A DNA stretch of 64,000 bases from NCBI RefSeq assembly GCF_900186615.1, contig NZ_LT896588.1:3418311-3482310 (forward strand). Reading direction: 5' to 3'. This DNA comes from Parabacteroides bouchesdurhonensis. Lineage in GTDB: Bacteria; Bacteroidota; Bacteroidia; Bacteroidales; Tannerellaceae. The translations under genes and the position numbers were made by a program. Positions within the stretch are counted from its first letter, which is position 1. Every line of letters begins with the position of its first letter. A model generated the notes under the pieces. The model did no database searches. It saw only the letters and a list, made by a program, of their open reading frames with translations, and was not told the origin of the DNA. Of this stretch, positions 35,590-44,985 are shown piece by piece.

Positions 35590-36213
35590 TTATTCTTCAG
35601 TTATCTCGTCACTTTCAGGAGCAACCTTTGGCTTCGGAGTGTCTGTTACTTTTTTAACAACTTTGGGAGCTTCCGGCTTCTTAGGAACACTAACTTTTTT
35701 AGGAGTCAGCATAATAATCATACGCTTACCTTCTAATACGGGTAATTGTTCAACCTTTCCATATTCTTCCAAATCGTTGGCAAAACGAAGCAGTAATACT
35801 TCACCTTGTTCCTTAAAAAGAATGGAGCGACCTTTAAAGAATACATACGCTTTCACTTTGGAACCTTCTTCCAAGAATCCTTTCGCATGCTTCAATTTAA
35901 AGTTGTAATCATGATCATCTGTTTGAGGTCCGAAACGAATCTCTTTCACAACGACTTTCACAGACTTCGCTTTTTGCTCTTTCTGACGCTTCTTTTGCTG
36001 ATAGAGGAATTTCTGATAATCAATCACTCTACAAACGGGGGGGGCAGCATTTGGTGAAATTTCAACCAGATCTAATCCTTCATCTTCGGCAATTTTTAAT
36101 GCCTGCTGAATAGGATAAACTCCCGGCTCTATGTTATCACCTACTAAACGAACTTCACGAACGCGAATCCGTTCGTTAATTCTATACTGTTCTTTCAGAT
36201 TGTCATTCTTCAT
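35590..36213 (-). CDS. infC: Translation initiation factor IF-3
   Basis: A 207-residue protein with the N-domain ([18 protein letters not shown]), linker helix ([20 protein letters not shown]) and C-domain ([30 protein letters not shown]). A Lys/Pro-rich tail ([16 protein letters not shown]) extends the usual length by about 30 residues. IF-3 checks start-codon pairing and splits ribosomes. The start here is ATG, not the AUU or other rare codon used for feedback in many bacteria. A run of eight G on the plus strand (36036-36043) lies within codons for AAPPV. Confidence 0.97.
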   Translation of the reverse strand: MKNDNLKEQYRINERIRVREVRLVGDNIEPGVYPIQQALKIAEDEGLDLVEISPNAAPPVCRVIDYQKFLYQQKKRQKEQKAKSVKVVVKEIRFGPQTDDHDYNFKLKHAKGFLEEGSKVKAYVFFKGRSILFKEQGEVLLLRFANDLEEYGKVEQLPVLEGKRMIIMLTPKKVSVPKKPEAPKVVKKVTDTPKPKVAPESDEITEE

Positions 36214-36246
36214 TCAAAAAGATTTATTCTCCTCGTTATTAGTTAT

Positions 36247-38202
36247 TTATTGTTTACTTTTTTGCCAGTGATTCATTTGTTCCTCTACTTCACCATTCAA
36301 AAGCGCTGCAAAGGTAGTAATTTTCATCGAACCTCTATCACCTTCACCCTGTTTTCTTACAGAAACTTCATCATTTTCTGCTTCTTTTTCTCCAACAATA
36401 AGCATATAAGGAATTCGTTTCAATTCATTTTCACGAATTTTACGACCGATCTTCTCGTTTCTGTCGTCCACCTGAACACGAATATCCTGTTCTTCCAATT
36501 GACGTGCAACCTTCCACGCGTAGTCATTAAACTTCTCACTGATCGGTAATACGCAAACCTGGTCCGGAGTCAACCACAACGGGAATTTACCTCCTGTATG
36601 CTCAATCAATACGGCCACAAAACGTTCCATTGAACCAAATGGAGCACGATGAATCATTACCGGGCGATGCTTTTTATTATCTTCTCCTGTATATTCCAGT
36701 TCAAAGCGCTCTGGCAAGTTATAATCCACTTGTATTGTTCCTAATTGCCAGCGTCGACCTATAGCGTCTTTTACCATAAAGTCTAGCTTCGGACCATAAA
36801 AAGCAGCTTCTCCATATTCAATTTTAGCTTTCAAGCCTTTTTCCTGACAAGCTTCAATGATAGCAGTTTCTGCTTTTTCCCAATTTTCCTCAGAACCGAT
36901 ATATTTATCTCTGTTCACTTTATCACGAAGTGAAATTTGAGCTTCAAAGTTCTCAAAGTCAAGTGCCTTAAAAATAATGAAGATAATGTCCATAACTTTC
37001 AGGAATTCGTCTTTCAACTGATCCGGACGACAGAATAGATGAGCATCATCTTGCGTAAAACCACGTACACGAGTTAAACCATGCAATTCCCCGCTTTGTT
37101 CATAACGATACACCGTTCCAAATTCTGCAAAACGAAGAGGCAGATCTTTATATGAACGTGGAAATGCCTTATAAATCTCACAATGGTGAGGGCAGTTCAT
37201 CGGTTTCAGCAAAAACTCCTCACCTTCCTGTGGAGTATGAATAGGCTGGAATGAGTCTTTTCCATACTTGGCATAGTGACCGGAAGTAACGTATAGCTGC
37301 TTACCTCCGATATGTGGAGTCATCACTTGTTGATAACCATATTTCTTTTGGATACGTTTCAGGAAATCTTCCAATTTCAGACGCAACTGAGTTCCGCGCG
37401 GCAACCACAATGGCAAACCTGCTCCTACTGCGGTTGAGAAAGTAAACAGTTCCAACTCCTTACCGATCTTACGATGATCACGCTTCTTGGCTTCTTCCAT
37501 CAATGCCAAATATTCATCCAACATTTTTTTCTTTGGGAAAGTAATACCATATAAACGAACCAACTGTTTACGTTTTTCATCACCCCGCCAATAAGCACCG
37601 GCAACACTCAAAATCTTTACAGCCTTTATATAAGATGTATTAGGCAAGTGTGGACCACGACATAAGTCTGTAAATGCACCTTGCGTATAAGTTGAGATTG
37701 TTCCGTCTTCTAATTCGCTAATCAGCTCCGTTTTGTATACTTCACCTCTATCACCAAACATTTTCAAGGCATTTGTCTTCGAAATATCCTGGCGTTTGAT
37801 TTCTTCTTTCTTGGCAACCAATTCAAGCATTTTAGCTTCAATAGCGGGAAAATCGCTTTCTTTAATCGTTGCTTCACCGGGATCAACATCATAGTAGAAA
37901 CCATTCTCAATAGCCGGACCTATACCAAACTTAATATTCGGATACAATTCTTGCAAAGCCTCTGCCATAAGGTGAGCACTGGAATGCCAGAATGCGTGTT
38001 TACCTTCTTCATCATCCCATTTAAAAAGCTTTACTGAAGCATCATAAAAAATAGGACGGGTTAAATCCCATATTTCACCATTTACACTTGCAGCCAAAAC
38101 TTCTTGAGCCAAACGAGAACTAATGCTTTCTGCGATTTGCATTGCAGTCGTTCCTTCGACATATTCTTTCACAGAATTATCCGGAAATGTAATCTTTATC
38201 AT
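36247..38202 (-). CDS. thrS: Threonine--tRNA ligase
   Basis: A 651-residue class II synthetase. The TGS domain is at residues 1-60 and the editing domain contains [11 protein letters not shown] and the zinc-like site in [12 protein letters not shown]. The catalytic core has the zinc-binding Cys and His residues ([10 protein letters not shown]) and [10 protein letters not shown], and is followed by the anticodon-binding domain ([15 protein letters not shown]). It charges tRNA-Thr and edits Ser mischarging. First gene of the operon with infC, rpmI and rplT; infC follows after 33 bases. Confidence 0.98.
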   Translation of the reverse strand: MIKITFPDNSVKEYVEGTTAMQIAESISSRLAQEVLAASVNGEIWDLTRPIFYDASVKLFKWDDEEGKHAFWHSSAHLMAEALQELYPNIKFGIGPAIENGFYYDVDPGEATIKESDFPAIEAKMLELVAKKEEIKRQDISKTNALKMFGDRGEVYKTELISELEDGTISTYTQGAFTDLCRGPHLPNTSYIKAVKILSVAGAYWRGDEKRKQLVRLYGITFPKKKMLDEYLALMEEAKKRDHRKIGKELELFTFSTAVGAGLPLWLPRGTQLRLKLEDFLKRIQKKYGYQQVMTPHIGGKQLYVTSGHYAKYGKDSFQPIHTPQEGEEFLLKPMNCPHHCEIYKAFPRSYKDLPLRFAEFGTVYRYEQSGELHGLTRVRGFTQDDAHLFCRPDQLKDEFLKVMDIIFIIFKALDFENFEAQISLRDKVNRDKYIGSEENWEKAETAIIEACQEKGLKAKIEYGEAAFYGPKLDFMVKDAIGRRWQLGTIQVDYNLPERFELEYTGEDNKKHRPVMIHRAPFGSMERFVAVLIEHTGGKFPLWLTPDQVCVLPISEKFNDYAWKVARQLEEQDIRVQVDDRNEKIGRKIRENELKRIPYMLIVGEKEAENDEVSVRKQGEGDRGSMKITTFAALLNGEVEEQMNHWQKSKQ

Positions 38203-38234
38203 AATCTGTTTACTAAAATTCTTTTACTAATCTG

Positions 38235-38242
38235 CAAAGGTA
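38235..38242 (-). promoter_or_regulatory. Promoter -7 box of thrS
   Basis: CAAAGGTA reads TACCTTTG on the minus strand. It lies 32 bases before the thrS ATG. No obvious T-box or leader structure fits the short leader. Confidence 0.65.
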
Positions 38243-38253
38243 GTATTCTTTTT

Positions 38254-40383
38254 TTAATTATTACTCATCATGCGTTTAATAATACTGTACGCATTAATGA
38301 TTCCCAACTCGCCGGCTTTACTTAAGTCTGCAATTCCACGATTGGCGTCTCCTAAAGAAAGACGAGCGAGCCCACGATTAAAATAGGCTTCCGCAAACTC
38401 AGGATCTCTTTCAATGGCGGCATTATAATCTTGAATGGCTGCACGGAAATCCCGCTGGGCGCAACGCAAATTTCCTCGATTGAAATAAGCATATACAAAT
38501 CCCGGATTCAATTTAATTACCATATCATAATCACGAACAATCATTTCATGCTCATAAGCCCGCTTATTATCTTTCAACATAGCCGTCGAAGCATCCACCG
38601 GATTGTTATTTTGAGTTTGGGGTTTCTTTCCCACACTAAAACTCATACTACTCATTGATGACAAATCATTATCAATAGAAGTCATTTGTGATTGATCATA
38701 CATCATTTGTTTATAACGGACAACTGCCCTATTAAAATATGCCATAACAAATGACGGATCTAGTTCAATCACTTTATCATAATCTTTTATTGCTTCTACA
38801 AAATCTTGTACAAGCATAAAATCCAAAGCACGTCCGAAATATGCATTTGCGTCTGTAGGATTTTGATTAATCTTAGAAGAATAATCATCTATAGAAGTAA
38901 AATGCCGGGATATCTGGTCTTCCGTAAGAGCGGCTTCTTCATTTGTAAGGAGCAATTTACGAGGTAATATCATTTTCTTGTTGAAATCCTCTATCATCTT
39001 ATCATAATAGACAATTTTCTTCACCGGATCCGGTTTTTCATAATAAGTCAGAATAAACTGAGGTTCCAGATCTACACGAACATTCCGGTCCTGTACACGG
39101 CCTCTCACTTCACTCTGATATTTACTTCTTCTTTCTTGTTCCTTATCATAAACAACCAGACGATTAAATTTATTAATATTCTTATCTGATTGTTCACGTG
39201 TATTTTCTTCCTTAGATTGCGTATTCTTATCAGCCTTAGAATCGGTAGAAACGTCAGCTGTAGCAGTTCCGGTTCGAGCAGCCAGACGTTCTTTTCTCAT
39301 CTTCTCTTCCAGTTCATAAGCAGTCCAATTATCACGGTCTGCCCCTGCAAAATCATGCATTTTACGTTTCGCCTCTGCACGGCTATAATATCCAGACAAG
39401 AAGTTTGGATATTGCCTCAACACAACATCAAAATCACTAATGGCTCCGGCATAATCTCCAGTTTCCACACGTAGCAAAGCGCGATTATAATAAGCCATGT
39501 AGTTATCCGGTTCTTCTTCTATGACAACATCAAAGTCTTCAATAGCACGATTATTATCTCCAACTTGGAAACGTAATAATCCTCTATTGAAACGAGCTAT
39601 CAGATTACGCCGATCCATGCCTATTACCTGATCATAATCAGCCATTGCTCCACGTAAATCATTCATCTGATAGCGTACCAAACCTCGATTTATATAGTAG
39701 CCGCTTTCTCGAGTATCCAAACGAATCGCTTCATTCAAATCAGTCAATGCGTCTTTCAAATCATTCATCTGATAATGCAAAATGGCACGATTTCCATATC
39801 CAGGTGCATAATACGGATCCATTTCTATTGCTTTATTATAATCGGCCAATGCTTTTATGCTATCACCTTTTTCCAAATACATAGCACCGCGCGTCAAATA
39901 ATTCATAGAATATTTAGGATGCGCTTCCATCAAGACGTTAAAAACTTTCTCTGCCCCATTATAATCCTTCTTCTGAATATATGCTACCGCTTGGTTTACC
40001 AGCATTTGTCGATCTTCCGGTTTAAACTCCAGACCCTTTTGATAATCAGCAATAGCCTCACTATATTTCTCTTGACTCTGACGAGCTATACCTCGAGCAT
40101 AATAAGCCTGCACCAAAAACGGATTCCGTTGAAGACATAAAGAACAATCTTCTTCTGCACCTTTAAAATCATCCAGATTAATCTTTGCCACAGCTCGATA
40201 AAAATAAGGTTCGGCCAACCAAGGTTTTGCTTTGATCACTTGATTGAAGTATTGTATAGAAAGAACATAATCTTCAAAGTATAATGCGTTTCGACCTATT
40301 GCCAATACACGATCCGTATTTATTTGAGCAAATAGCGAAAACGCACATATTTGTAGTATTAAACAGAGTATTGCCTTTTTCAT
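38254..40383 (-). CDS. Exported tetratricopeptide repeat protein
   Basis: A 709-residue protein with a signal peptide (MKKAILCLILQICAFSLFAQ). At least ten TPR units are visible in two blocks: about residues 20-370 (YYINRGLVRYQMNDLRGAMA is typical) and about 510-700 (AYFNRGNLRCAQRDFRAAIQ). They are separated by a charged linker (DKNTQSKEENTREQSDKNIN) and a less repetitive region. TPR arrays are scaffolds for protein-protein contacts; the partner is unknown. The gene lies upstream of thrS on the same strand and has its own promoter. Confidence 0.88.
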   Translation of the reverse strand: MKKAILCLILQICAFSLFAQINTDRVLAIGRNALYFEDYVLSIQYFNQVIKAKPWLAEPYFYRAVAKINLDDFKGAEEDCSLCLQRNPFLVQAYYARGIARQSQEKYSEAIADYQKGLEFKPEDRQMLVNQAVAYIQKKDYNGAEKVFNVLMEAHPKYSMNYLTRGAMYLEKGDSIKALADYNKAIEMDPYYAPGYGNRAILHYQMNDLKDALTDLNEAIRLDTRESGYYINRGLVRYQMNDLRGAMADYDQVIGMDRRNLIARFNRGLLRFQVGDNNRAIEDFDVVIEEEPDNYMAYYNRALLRVETGDYAGAISDFDVVLRQYPNFLSGYYSRAEAKRKMHDFAGADRDNWTAYELEEKMRKERLAARTGTATADVSTDSKADKNTQSKEENTREQSDKNINKFNRLVVYDKEQERRSKYQSEVRGRVQDRNVRVDLEPQFILTYYEKPDPVKKIVYYDKMIEDFNKKMILPRKLLLTNEEAALTEDQISRHFTSIDDYSSKINQNPTDANAYFGRALDFMLVQDFVEAIKDYDKVIELDPSFVMAYFNRAVVRYKQMMYDQSQMTSIDNDLSSMSSMSFSVGKKPQTQNNNPVDASTAMLKDNKRAYEHEMIVRDYDMVIKLNPGFVYAYFNRGNLRCAQRDFRAAIQDYNAAIERDPEFAEAYFNRGLARLSLGDANRGIADLSKAGELGIINAYSIIKRMMSNN

Positions 40384-40399
40384 CCTTTTTAATTATAAA

Positions 40400-40436
40400 G
40401 GCGAAATGCGATTCGCCCGAATAAGGGGCAAAAATA
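40400..40436 (-). promoter_or_regulatory. Promoter and leader hairpin of the TPR gene
   Basis: CAAAAATA (40429-40436) reads TATTTTTG on the minus strand. GGCGAA and TTCGCC (40400-40417) form a 6-bp hairpin in the leader, shortly before the ATG at 40383. Confidence 0.55.
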
Positions 40437-40477
40437 AGGAAATTATCTTATTCACAATCCATCTTGACAATAAAAAA

Positions 40478-40505
40478 CTCCCGTATAACTTCTATTATAC
40501 GGGAG
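40478..40505 (-). terminator. Terminator after the biotin carrier gene
   Basis: CTCCCGTATAA (40478-40488) and TTATACGGGAG (40495-40505) form a perfect 11-bp stem, followed by TTTTTT on the minus strand. Confidence 0.85.
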
Positions 40506-40528
40506 CTCTGATCATATATCATTATCAA

Positions 40529-40855
40529 TTACTTCGGATCAATCTTTATCATCAAATGATTTTTTCCGATCTTGTCACCTTCTTTTACTGCCAACTCGGC
40601 AATTACTCCTGAAATTGGAGCAACAATCCGATTATACATTTTCATCGCTTGATGGATAAGCAGCAGTTGACCAGCTTTAACTTCCTGGCCTTTTTTTACT
40701 TCTATCTTAACGATTGTTCCGGGCAAATTAGAAATTACATCTCCCTGATATGGCTTATGCCAAACCGGACGATCTTTATACTTTGCAGTAAGCAACGTTT
40801 TATATTTACGTGCTGTTACAACAAAATCTACAAATTCTTTTTCTTTATTTTCCAT
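40529..40855 (-). CDS. Biotin carboxyl carrier subunit of a decarboxylase/carboxylase
   Basis: A 108-residue protein. A short N-terminal stretch (EFVDFVVTARKYKTLLTAKY) leads into a biotinyl domain (about 35-108) with the biotin attachment motif in HQAMKMYNRI, the Lys being modified. It shuttles CO2 on biotin to or from the carboxyltransferase encoded immediately upstream (11-base gap). With that partner it could belong to a methylmalonyl-CoA decarboxylase or a propionyl/acyl-CoA carboxylase. No biotin carboxylase or membrane decarboxylase subunit lies nearby to decide. Followed by a strong terminator. Confidence 0.88.
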   Translation of the reverse strand: MENKEKEFVDFVVTARKYKTLLTAKYKDRPVWHKPYQGDVISNLPGTIVKIEVKKGQEVKAGQLLLIHQAMKMYNRIVAPISGVIAELAVKEGDKIGKNHLMIKIDPK

Positions 40856-40866
40856 ACTGTTATAAA

Positions 40867-42414
40867 TTAGAATGGAGGTAAACCATGTTTTTTAGCCGGT
40901 CTGTATTCTTCTTTTAGAACAGAAAGTTTCAAAGCATGCAGCAGTAAAGAACGAGTTTCTTTCGGCTCGATCACAGAATCAATAAATCCTCTGGAAGCTG
41001 CTACATAAGGATTTGCAAACTTCTCAATATATTCTTTTACTTTCTCCTGGCGCATAGCATTCTGATCTTCCGCTTCTATAATTTCCTTACGGAAAATAAT
41101 GTTAGCTGCACCTTCCGGTCCCATAACAGCAATCTCTGCACTTGGCCATGCAAACATGAAATCAGCACCCAAATGGCGAGAGTTCATAGCAATATATCCA
41201 CCACCATAAGCTTTACGCAAAATAACAGTGATTTTTGGTACAGTTGCTTCAGAATAAGCATACAATACTTTTGCGCCATGACGAATTACACCAGCGTGCT
41301 CTTGGTCAACGCCCGGCAAATACCCCGGCATATCTTCCAATGTTACAATAGGAATATTAAATGAATCACAGAAACGGATGAAACGAGCAGCTTTATCAGC
41401 ACTATCACAATCCAATACGCCAGCCAAGACCATCGGTTGGTTAGCAACAAAACCTACAGTTTCACCACCCATACGACCAAAACCGATAACAATATTAGCA
41501 GCCCATAGTTCCTGTATTTCAATAAAATCTGAATTATCAACAATACATTTAATAACATCGCGAACATCATATGGTTGCTTCGGATCAGCAGGCACAACCT
41601 GTTCGATATTCAAAAGCGCTGTTGGTTCTTTCGGTTCAACAGCTTTTGCATGTTCATGGTTATTCCATGGAATAAAACTAATCAAACGTTTAACCTGTTC
41701 AAAACATTCTTGTTCGTTTTGTGCATAGAAATGAGCATTACCTGTAATCTCGGCATGTACGCGGGCACCACCTAAATCTTCCATAGAAATATCTTCTCCT
41801 AACACAGTCTTAATAACATTAGGACCAGTGATAAACATCTTTGATATGTTTTCTACAACAAATACAAAATCTGTCAATGCCGGAGAATATACTGCGCCAC
41901 CGGCACACGGACCTAATATCAAAGAAATCTGAGGAATTACACCTGAAGCGATTGTGTTACGATAAAATATTTCACCATATCCAGCCAAAGCACCTACACC
42001 TTCCTGAATACGTGCACCACCGGAGTCATTGATACCGATAATAGGACATCTCATCTTCAGGGCATGATCCATTATCTTAGTGATTTTACGGGCATGTTGT
42101 AATCCTAAAGAACCACCGGCAACTGTAAAATCTTGTGCATAAATACATACTGGAGCTCCAAAGATCGTACCTGTTCCTGTAACTACACCGTCACCCGGCA
42201 GGTCTTTTTTATCCATTCCAAAATCACGACCATCGTGTTTTACAAATAAATCGTACTCATGAAAAGAATCTTTATCCAACAAAGAAAGAATACGGTCACG
42301 AGCAGTCAATTTACCCATGGCTATCTGCTTTTCAATAGCAGCTTCACCTCCCCCCATCTCAACGACGGCTTTCTTTTCTCTGAGAGCCTGAATGTTTTTA
42401 CTTAAGTCTGTCAT
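40867..42414 (-). CDS. Acyl-CoA carboxyltransferase (MmdA/PccB-like)
   Basis: A 515-residue carboxyltransferase with two crotonase-like halves. Features include GVVTGTGTIFGAPVCIYAQD, the oxyanion-hole region INDSGGARIQEGVGAL, LGPCAGGAVYSPALTDF and, in the second half, DMPGYLPGVDQEHAGVIRHG with RKAYGGGYIAM. It transfers the carboxyl group between biotin and propionyl/methylmalonyl-CoA. In Bacteroidales this chemistry is part of the succinate-to-propionate pathway. It lies between def and the biotin carrier gene on the same strand, with gaps of 22 and 11 bases. Confidence 0.92.
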   Translation of the reverse strand: MTDLSKNIQALREKKAVVEMGGGEAAIEKQIAMGKLTARDRILSLLDKDSFHEYDLFVKHDGRDFGMDKKDLPGDGVVTGTGTIFGAPVCIYAQDFTVAGGSLGLQHARKITKIMDHALKMRCPIIGINDSGGARIQEGVGALAGYGEIFYRNTIASGVIPQISLILGPCAGGAVYSPALTDFVFVVENISKMFITGPNVIKTVLGEDISMEDLGGARVHAEITGNAHFYAQNEQECFEQVKRLISFIPWNNHEHAKAVEPKEPTALLNIEQVVPADPKQPYDVRDVIKCIVDNSDFIEIQELWAANIVIGFGRMGGETVGFVANQPMVLAGVLDCDSADKAARFIRFCDSFNIPIVTLEDMPGYLPGVDQEHAGVIRHGAKVLYAYSEATVPKITVILRKAYGGGYIAMNSRHLGADFMFAWPSAEIAVMGPEGAANIIFRKEIIEAEDQNAMRQEKVKEYIEKFANPYVAASRGFIDSVIEPKETRSLLLHALKLSVLKEEYRPAKKHGLPPF

Positions 42415-42436
42415 AACTTTTAATTATAGAGTTCTA

Positions 42437-42994
42437 TTATTTACCAACAGCCTTCGCACGATAAGAACAACGGGCTGTTCCTTTAATAATATTATTTAGT
42501 TTCGCTTTATTTAATTGCCGACGTATTGCCGAAATATTATCAATAAATACATGACCTGTCAAATGTTCATACTCATGTTGGACAACACGGGCAGCAAACC
42601 CCTCAAAAACTTCGTCATGTTCTTTCCAGCTTTCATCAAAATATTTTACTCGAACTTTACTTGCGCGCGCCACTTTTTCGTGGATACCGGGCAGACTCAA
42701 ACAACCCTCTTCCAAAGAAATTTCTTCCTCACTGCGTTCAACAATATCAGGATTGATCATTGCATGTTTAAAGCCTTTACATTCAGGGAAATCATCCCCC
42801 ATAACATCAGCATCTATCACTAACATCCGAAGGGATAAGCCAACCTGAGGAGCAGCAAGGCCAACACCATCTGCATGATACATTGTTTCAAACATATTTG
42901 CTACCAATTGCTTTAAATCCGGATAATCTTTCGGTACATCCTCAGCCTCTTTTCTTAACACAGGCTGACCATATAGATATATAGGCAAAATCAT
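42437..42994 (-). CDS. def: Peptide deformylase
   Basis: A 185-residue metalloenzyme that removes the formyl group from new proteins. All three motifs are present: [10 protein letters not shown] (about 44-53), EGCLSLPG with the metal-binding Cys (about 95-102) and QHEYEHLTG with two His ligands and the catalytic Glu (about 139-147). Its start overlaps the ruvX stop by 4 bases (ATGA), indicating translational coupling. Confidence 0.97.
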   Translation of the reverse strand: MILPIYLYGQPVLRKEAEDVPKDYPDLKQLVANMFETMYHADGVGLAAPQVGLSLRMLVIDADVMGDDFPECKGFKHAMINPDIVERSEEEISLEEGCLSLPGIHEKVARASKVRVKYFDESWKEHDEVFEGFAARVVQHEYEHLTGHVFIDNISAIRRQLNKAKLNNIIKGTARCSYRAKAVGK

Positions 42995-43419
42995 AAATTA
43001 TAATTATATTTTTTACTTTCTAAATAGGTTTGCAGGATAATAACAGCACTGATTTCGTCAACCAAACCTTTCTCCTGCCGTTTCTTTTTCTTTAAACCAC
43101 CATCAAGCATTGCCTGATGAGCCATTACTGATGTAAATCGTTCATCATAATACTCTACTGGAATATTGGGTATTGTCCGTTTCAGATGGGTTACAAAAGC
43201 CTCTATATATTTCATGTTTTCGGACAATTCATTATTCATTTGTTTAGGAAAACCCACAACAAACAAATCTACATGTTCACGAGTTACATAATCGGATAAA
43301 TACTTTACCACGTCTCCACTTGGAACAGTTGTAAGACCATTTGCAATCATTTGCAGCGTATCAGTAGCAGCTAAACCGGTTCGTTTCCGGCCATAATCTA
43401 TTGCAACAATTCTTCCCAT
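42991..43419 (-). CDS. ruvX: Putative pre-16S rRNA nuclease / Holliday junction resolvase-like YqgF
   Basis: A 142-residue RNase H-fold protein. The first catalytic Asp is in [16 protein letters not shown], Glu in EYYDERFTS, and the final Asp in [13 protein letters not shown]. In E. coli the homologue matures the 5' end of 16S rRNA; a resolvase role was proposed earlier. It is the first gene of the run ruvX-def-carboxyltransferase-biotin carrier. The promoter box is almost at the start codon, so the mRNA would be nearly leaderless. Confidence 0.95.
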   Translation of the reverse strand: MGRIVAIDYGRKRTGLAATDTLQMIANGLTTVPSGDVVKYLSDYVTREHVDLFVVGFPKQMNNELSENMKYIEAFVTHLKRTIPNIPVEYYDERFTSVMAHQAMLDGGLKKKKRQEKGLVDEISAVIILQTYLESKKYNYNL

Positions 43420-43425
43420 CGCCTA

Positions 43426-43433
43426 CAAAGATA
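43426..43433 (-). promoter_or_regulatory. Promoter -7 box of the ruvX operon
   Basis: CAAAGATA reads TATCTTTG on the minus strand, only 6 bases from the ruvX ATG at 43419. Transcription would start close to the start codon. Confidence 0.6.
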
Positions 43434-43488
43434 GTACAAATATATATACAGATTACACAAATCCTGAAAAAGTGTGCAATATACTCTG

Positions 43489-44886
43489 TTAATAAGCATT
43501 CTTTTCTCCCTTAAACATATTTAGGATCGTCACGACAATAATTTTCAAATCTAAGAAGAATGTCCAGTTTTCAATGTACCAAACATCTCTTTTAACGCGA
43601 CCTTCCATCTGTTCCAGTGTTTTGGTTTCTCCTCGATAACCGGTAACCTGCGCCCAACCGGTTACTCCCGGTTTTACTAAATGGCGAACCATATATTTAT
43701 CAATAAGAGTAGAATACTGCTCCGTATGTTTCAACATATGCGGACGAGGACCAACTACAGACATCTCTCCTTTCAGTACATTTATAAATTGAGGAAATTC
43801 GTCCAAATTTGTTCTACGCAAAAAATCACCTATACGAGTTTTACGAGGATCATCTTTCACAGCCTGAACTACATCGGCTTCCGCATTCACTCTCATGGTT
43901 CGGAATTTATAACATTCAAATTCCTGTCCATACAATCCAGTTCTTTTTTGCTTAAAAAGAATCGGACCTCGCGAAGTAGATTTTATAAGTACTCCGATAA
44001 AAACATATAATATTGGATATATTGTACACAGTATTGCCAACGAAAATACAACATCAAAACAACGTTTTAGCGCTCGATTATATGCAGCCTGCAAGGGCTC
44101 TCTTCGTATGGTAAGCAATGGAACTGATTCCAAAACCTCCATAATCAAGCTCTTTTTAATATTTCTATAAAATTCAGGAACAATATAGAAACGAACCATG
44201 TGCTTCTCTGCAAAATTTAATATTCTCAGAATTTTTTCATCATTGGTTCCTGGCAATGTACAATATATCTCATCTATATCATGGGCCAAAACATAATCTT
44301 CCACGTCATTTGTCATACCCAAATAATTAGGAAGAACATTTTTTAGAGATATATTATCATCAAAAAATCCCATAATATTAAATCCATAAGAAAGGTCATC
44401 CTTCATTACGCGGTATAGTTCCATTCCGTTTTTACCGGCACCAACGATAATTACTTTTTTAAAATTATATCCTTTCTTTCGGTATACTTTCAAGGAAACA
44501 CGAACAAAAACACGCCACAGTGAAAAGACAATAACCGCAGAAAAATAATAGACAAAAAGAAATGTTGCTAAAATATCTCCGACATTTAAAAAGATAAGAC
44601 ATGTCGAAAATAAAAAAATTAAAAATGTAACCAGAACAAATGCCCTTTGCACAATTTTGTCAATATAGACAACAGACATATGCAATTGCATAGGGACAAA
44701 ATAAAGAGAGAAAAAATAACAGAAATTGAGTAATAAAAGAATTTCTCTCAAATTATGAGAAATAGCACCTGTGTAAAATTCACCTAATCCATGATAGATC
44801 AACAAGAACAAGGCATTTAATACTATTAAATCCCCTATTCCAATCAGCCATTGAATCAGATACCCATGTTTCTTATTTAGTTCCAT
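43489..44886 (-). CDS. WcaJ-like undecaprenyl-phosphate sugar phosphotransferase
   Basis: A 465-residue inner-membrane enzyme. Four or five hydrophobic segments lie in residues 10-130 and a Rossmann-like domain (KVIIVGAGKNGMELYRVM) in the middle. The C-terminal sugar-phosphotransferase domain has KRCFDVVFSLAIL, GPILFKQKRTGLYGQEFECY, SVVGPRPH and VKPGVTGWAQVTGYRG. It transfers a hexose-1-phosphate from a UDP-sugar to undecaprenyl phosphate, starting exopolysaccharide or capsule repeat units. Its promoter box TACTTTTG lies at 44914-44907. Nearby gmd, fcl and rmlA supply nucleotide sugars, but no other glycosyltransferases are present. Confidence 0.9.
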   Translation of the reverse strand: MELNKKHGYLIQWLIGIGDLIVLNALFLLIYHGLGEFYTGAISHNLREILLLLNFCYFFSLYFVPMQLHMSVVYIDKIVQRAFVLVTFLIFLFSTCLIFLNVGDILATFLFVYYFSAVIVFSLWRVFVRVSLKVYRKKGYNFKKVIIVGAGKNGMELYRVMKDDLSYGFNIMGFFDDNISLKNVLPNYLGMTNDVEDYVLAHDIDEIYCTLPGTNDEKILRILNFAEKHMVRFYIVPEFYRNIKKSLIMEVLESVPLLTIRREPLQAAYNRALKRCFDVVFSLAILCTIYPILYVFIGVLIKSTSRGPILFKQKRTGLYGQEFECYKFRTMRVNAEADVVQAVKDDPRKTRIGDFLRRTNLDEFPQFINVLKGEMSVVGPRPHMLKHTEQYSTLIDKYMVRHLVKPGVTGWAQVTGYRGETKTLEQMEGRVKRDVWYIENWTFFLDLKIIVVTILNMFKGEKNAY

Positions 44887-44906
44887 ACAAATTCGCTAAA
44901 ATCTCA

Positions 44907-44914
44907 CAAAAGTA
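44907..44914 (-). promoter_or_regulatory. Promoter -7 box of the wcaJ-like gene
   Basis: CAAAAGTA reads TACTTTTG on the minus strand, 20 bases before the ATG at 44886 and just downstream of the ompA terminator. Confidence 0.6.
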
Positions 44915-44933
44915 ATCAATATTTTCGAGCAAA

Positions 44934-44963
44934 AAAAGGGCCACACAACAGTGTAGCCCTTTT
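44934..44963 (-). terminator. Terminator after the OmpA-family gene
   Basis: A stem of about 12 bp (AAAAGGGC-ACAC paired with GTGT-GCCCTTTT, with small mismatches) around AACA, followed by a T-run on the minus strand. Confidence 0.75.
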
Positions 44964-44985
44964 ATGCCAAATATATCTATTCAGA

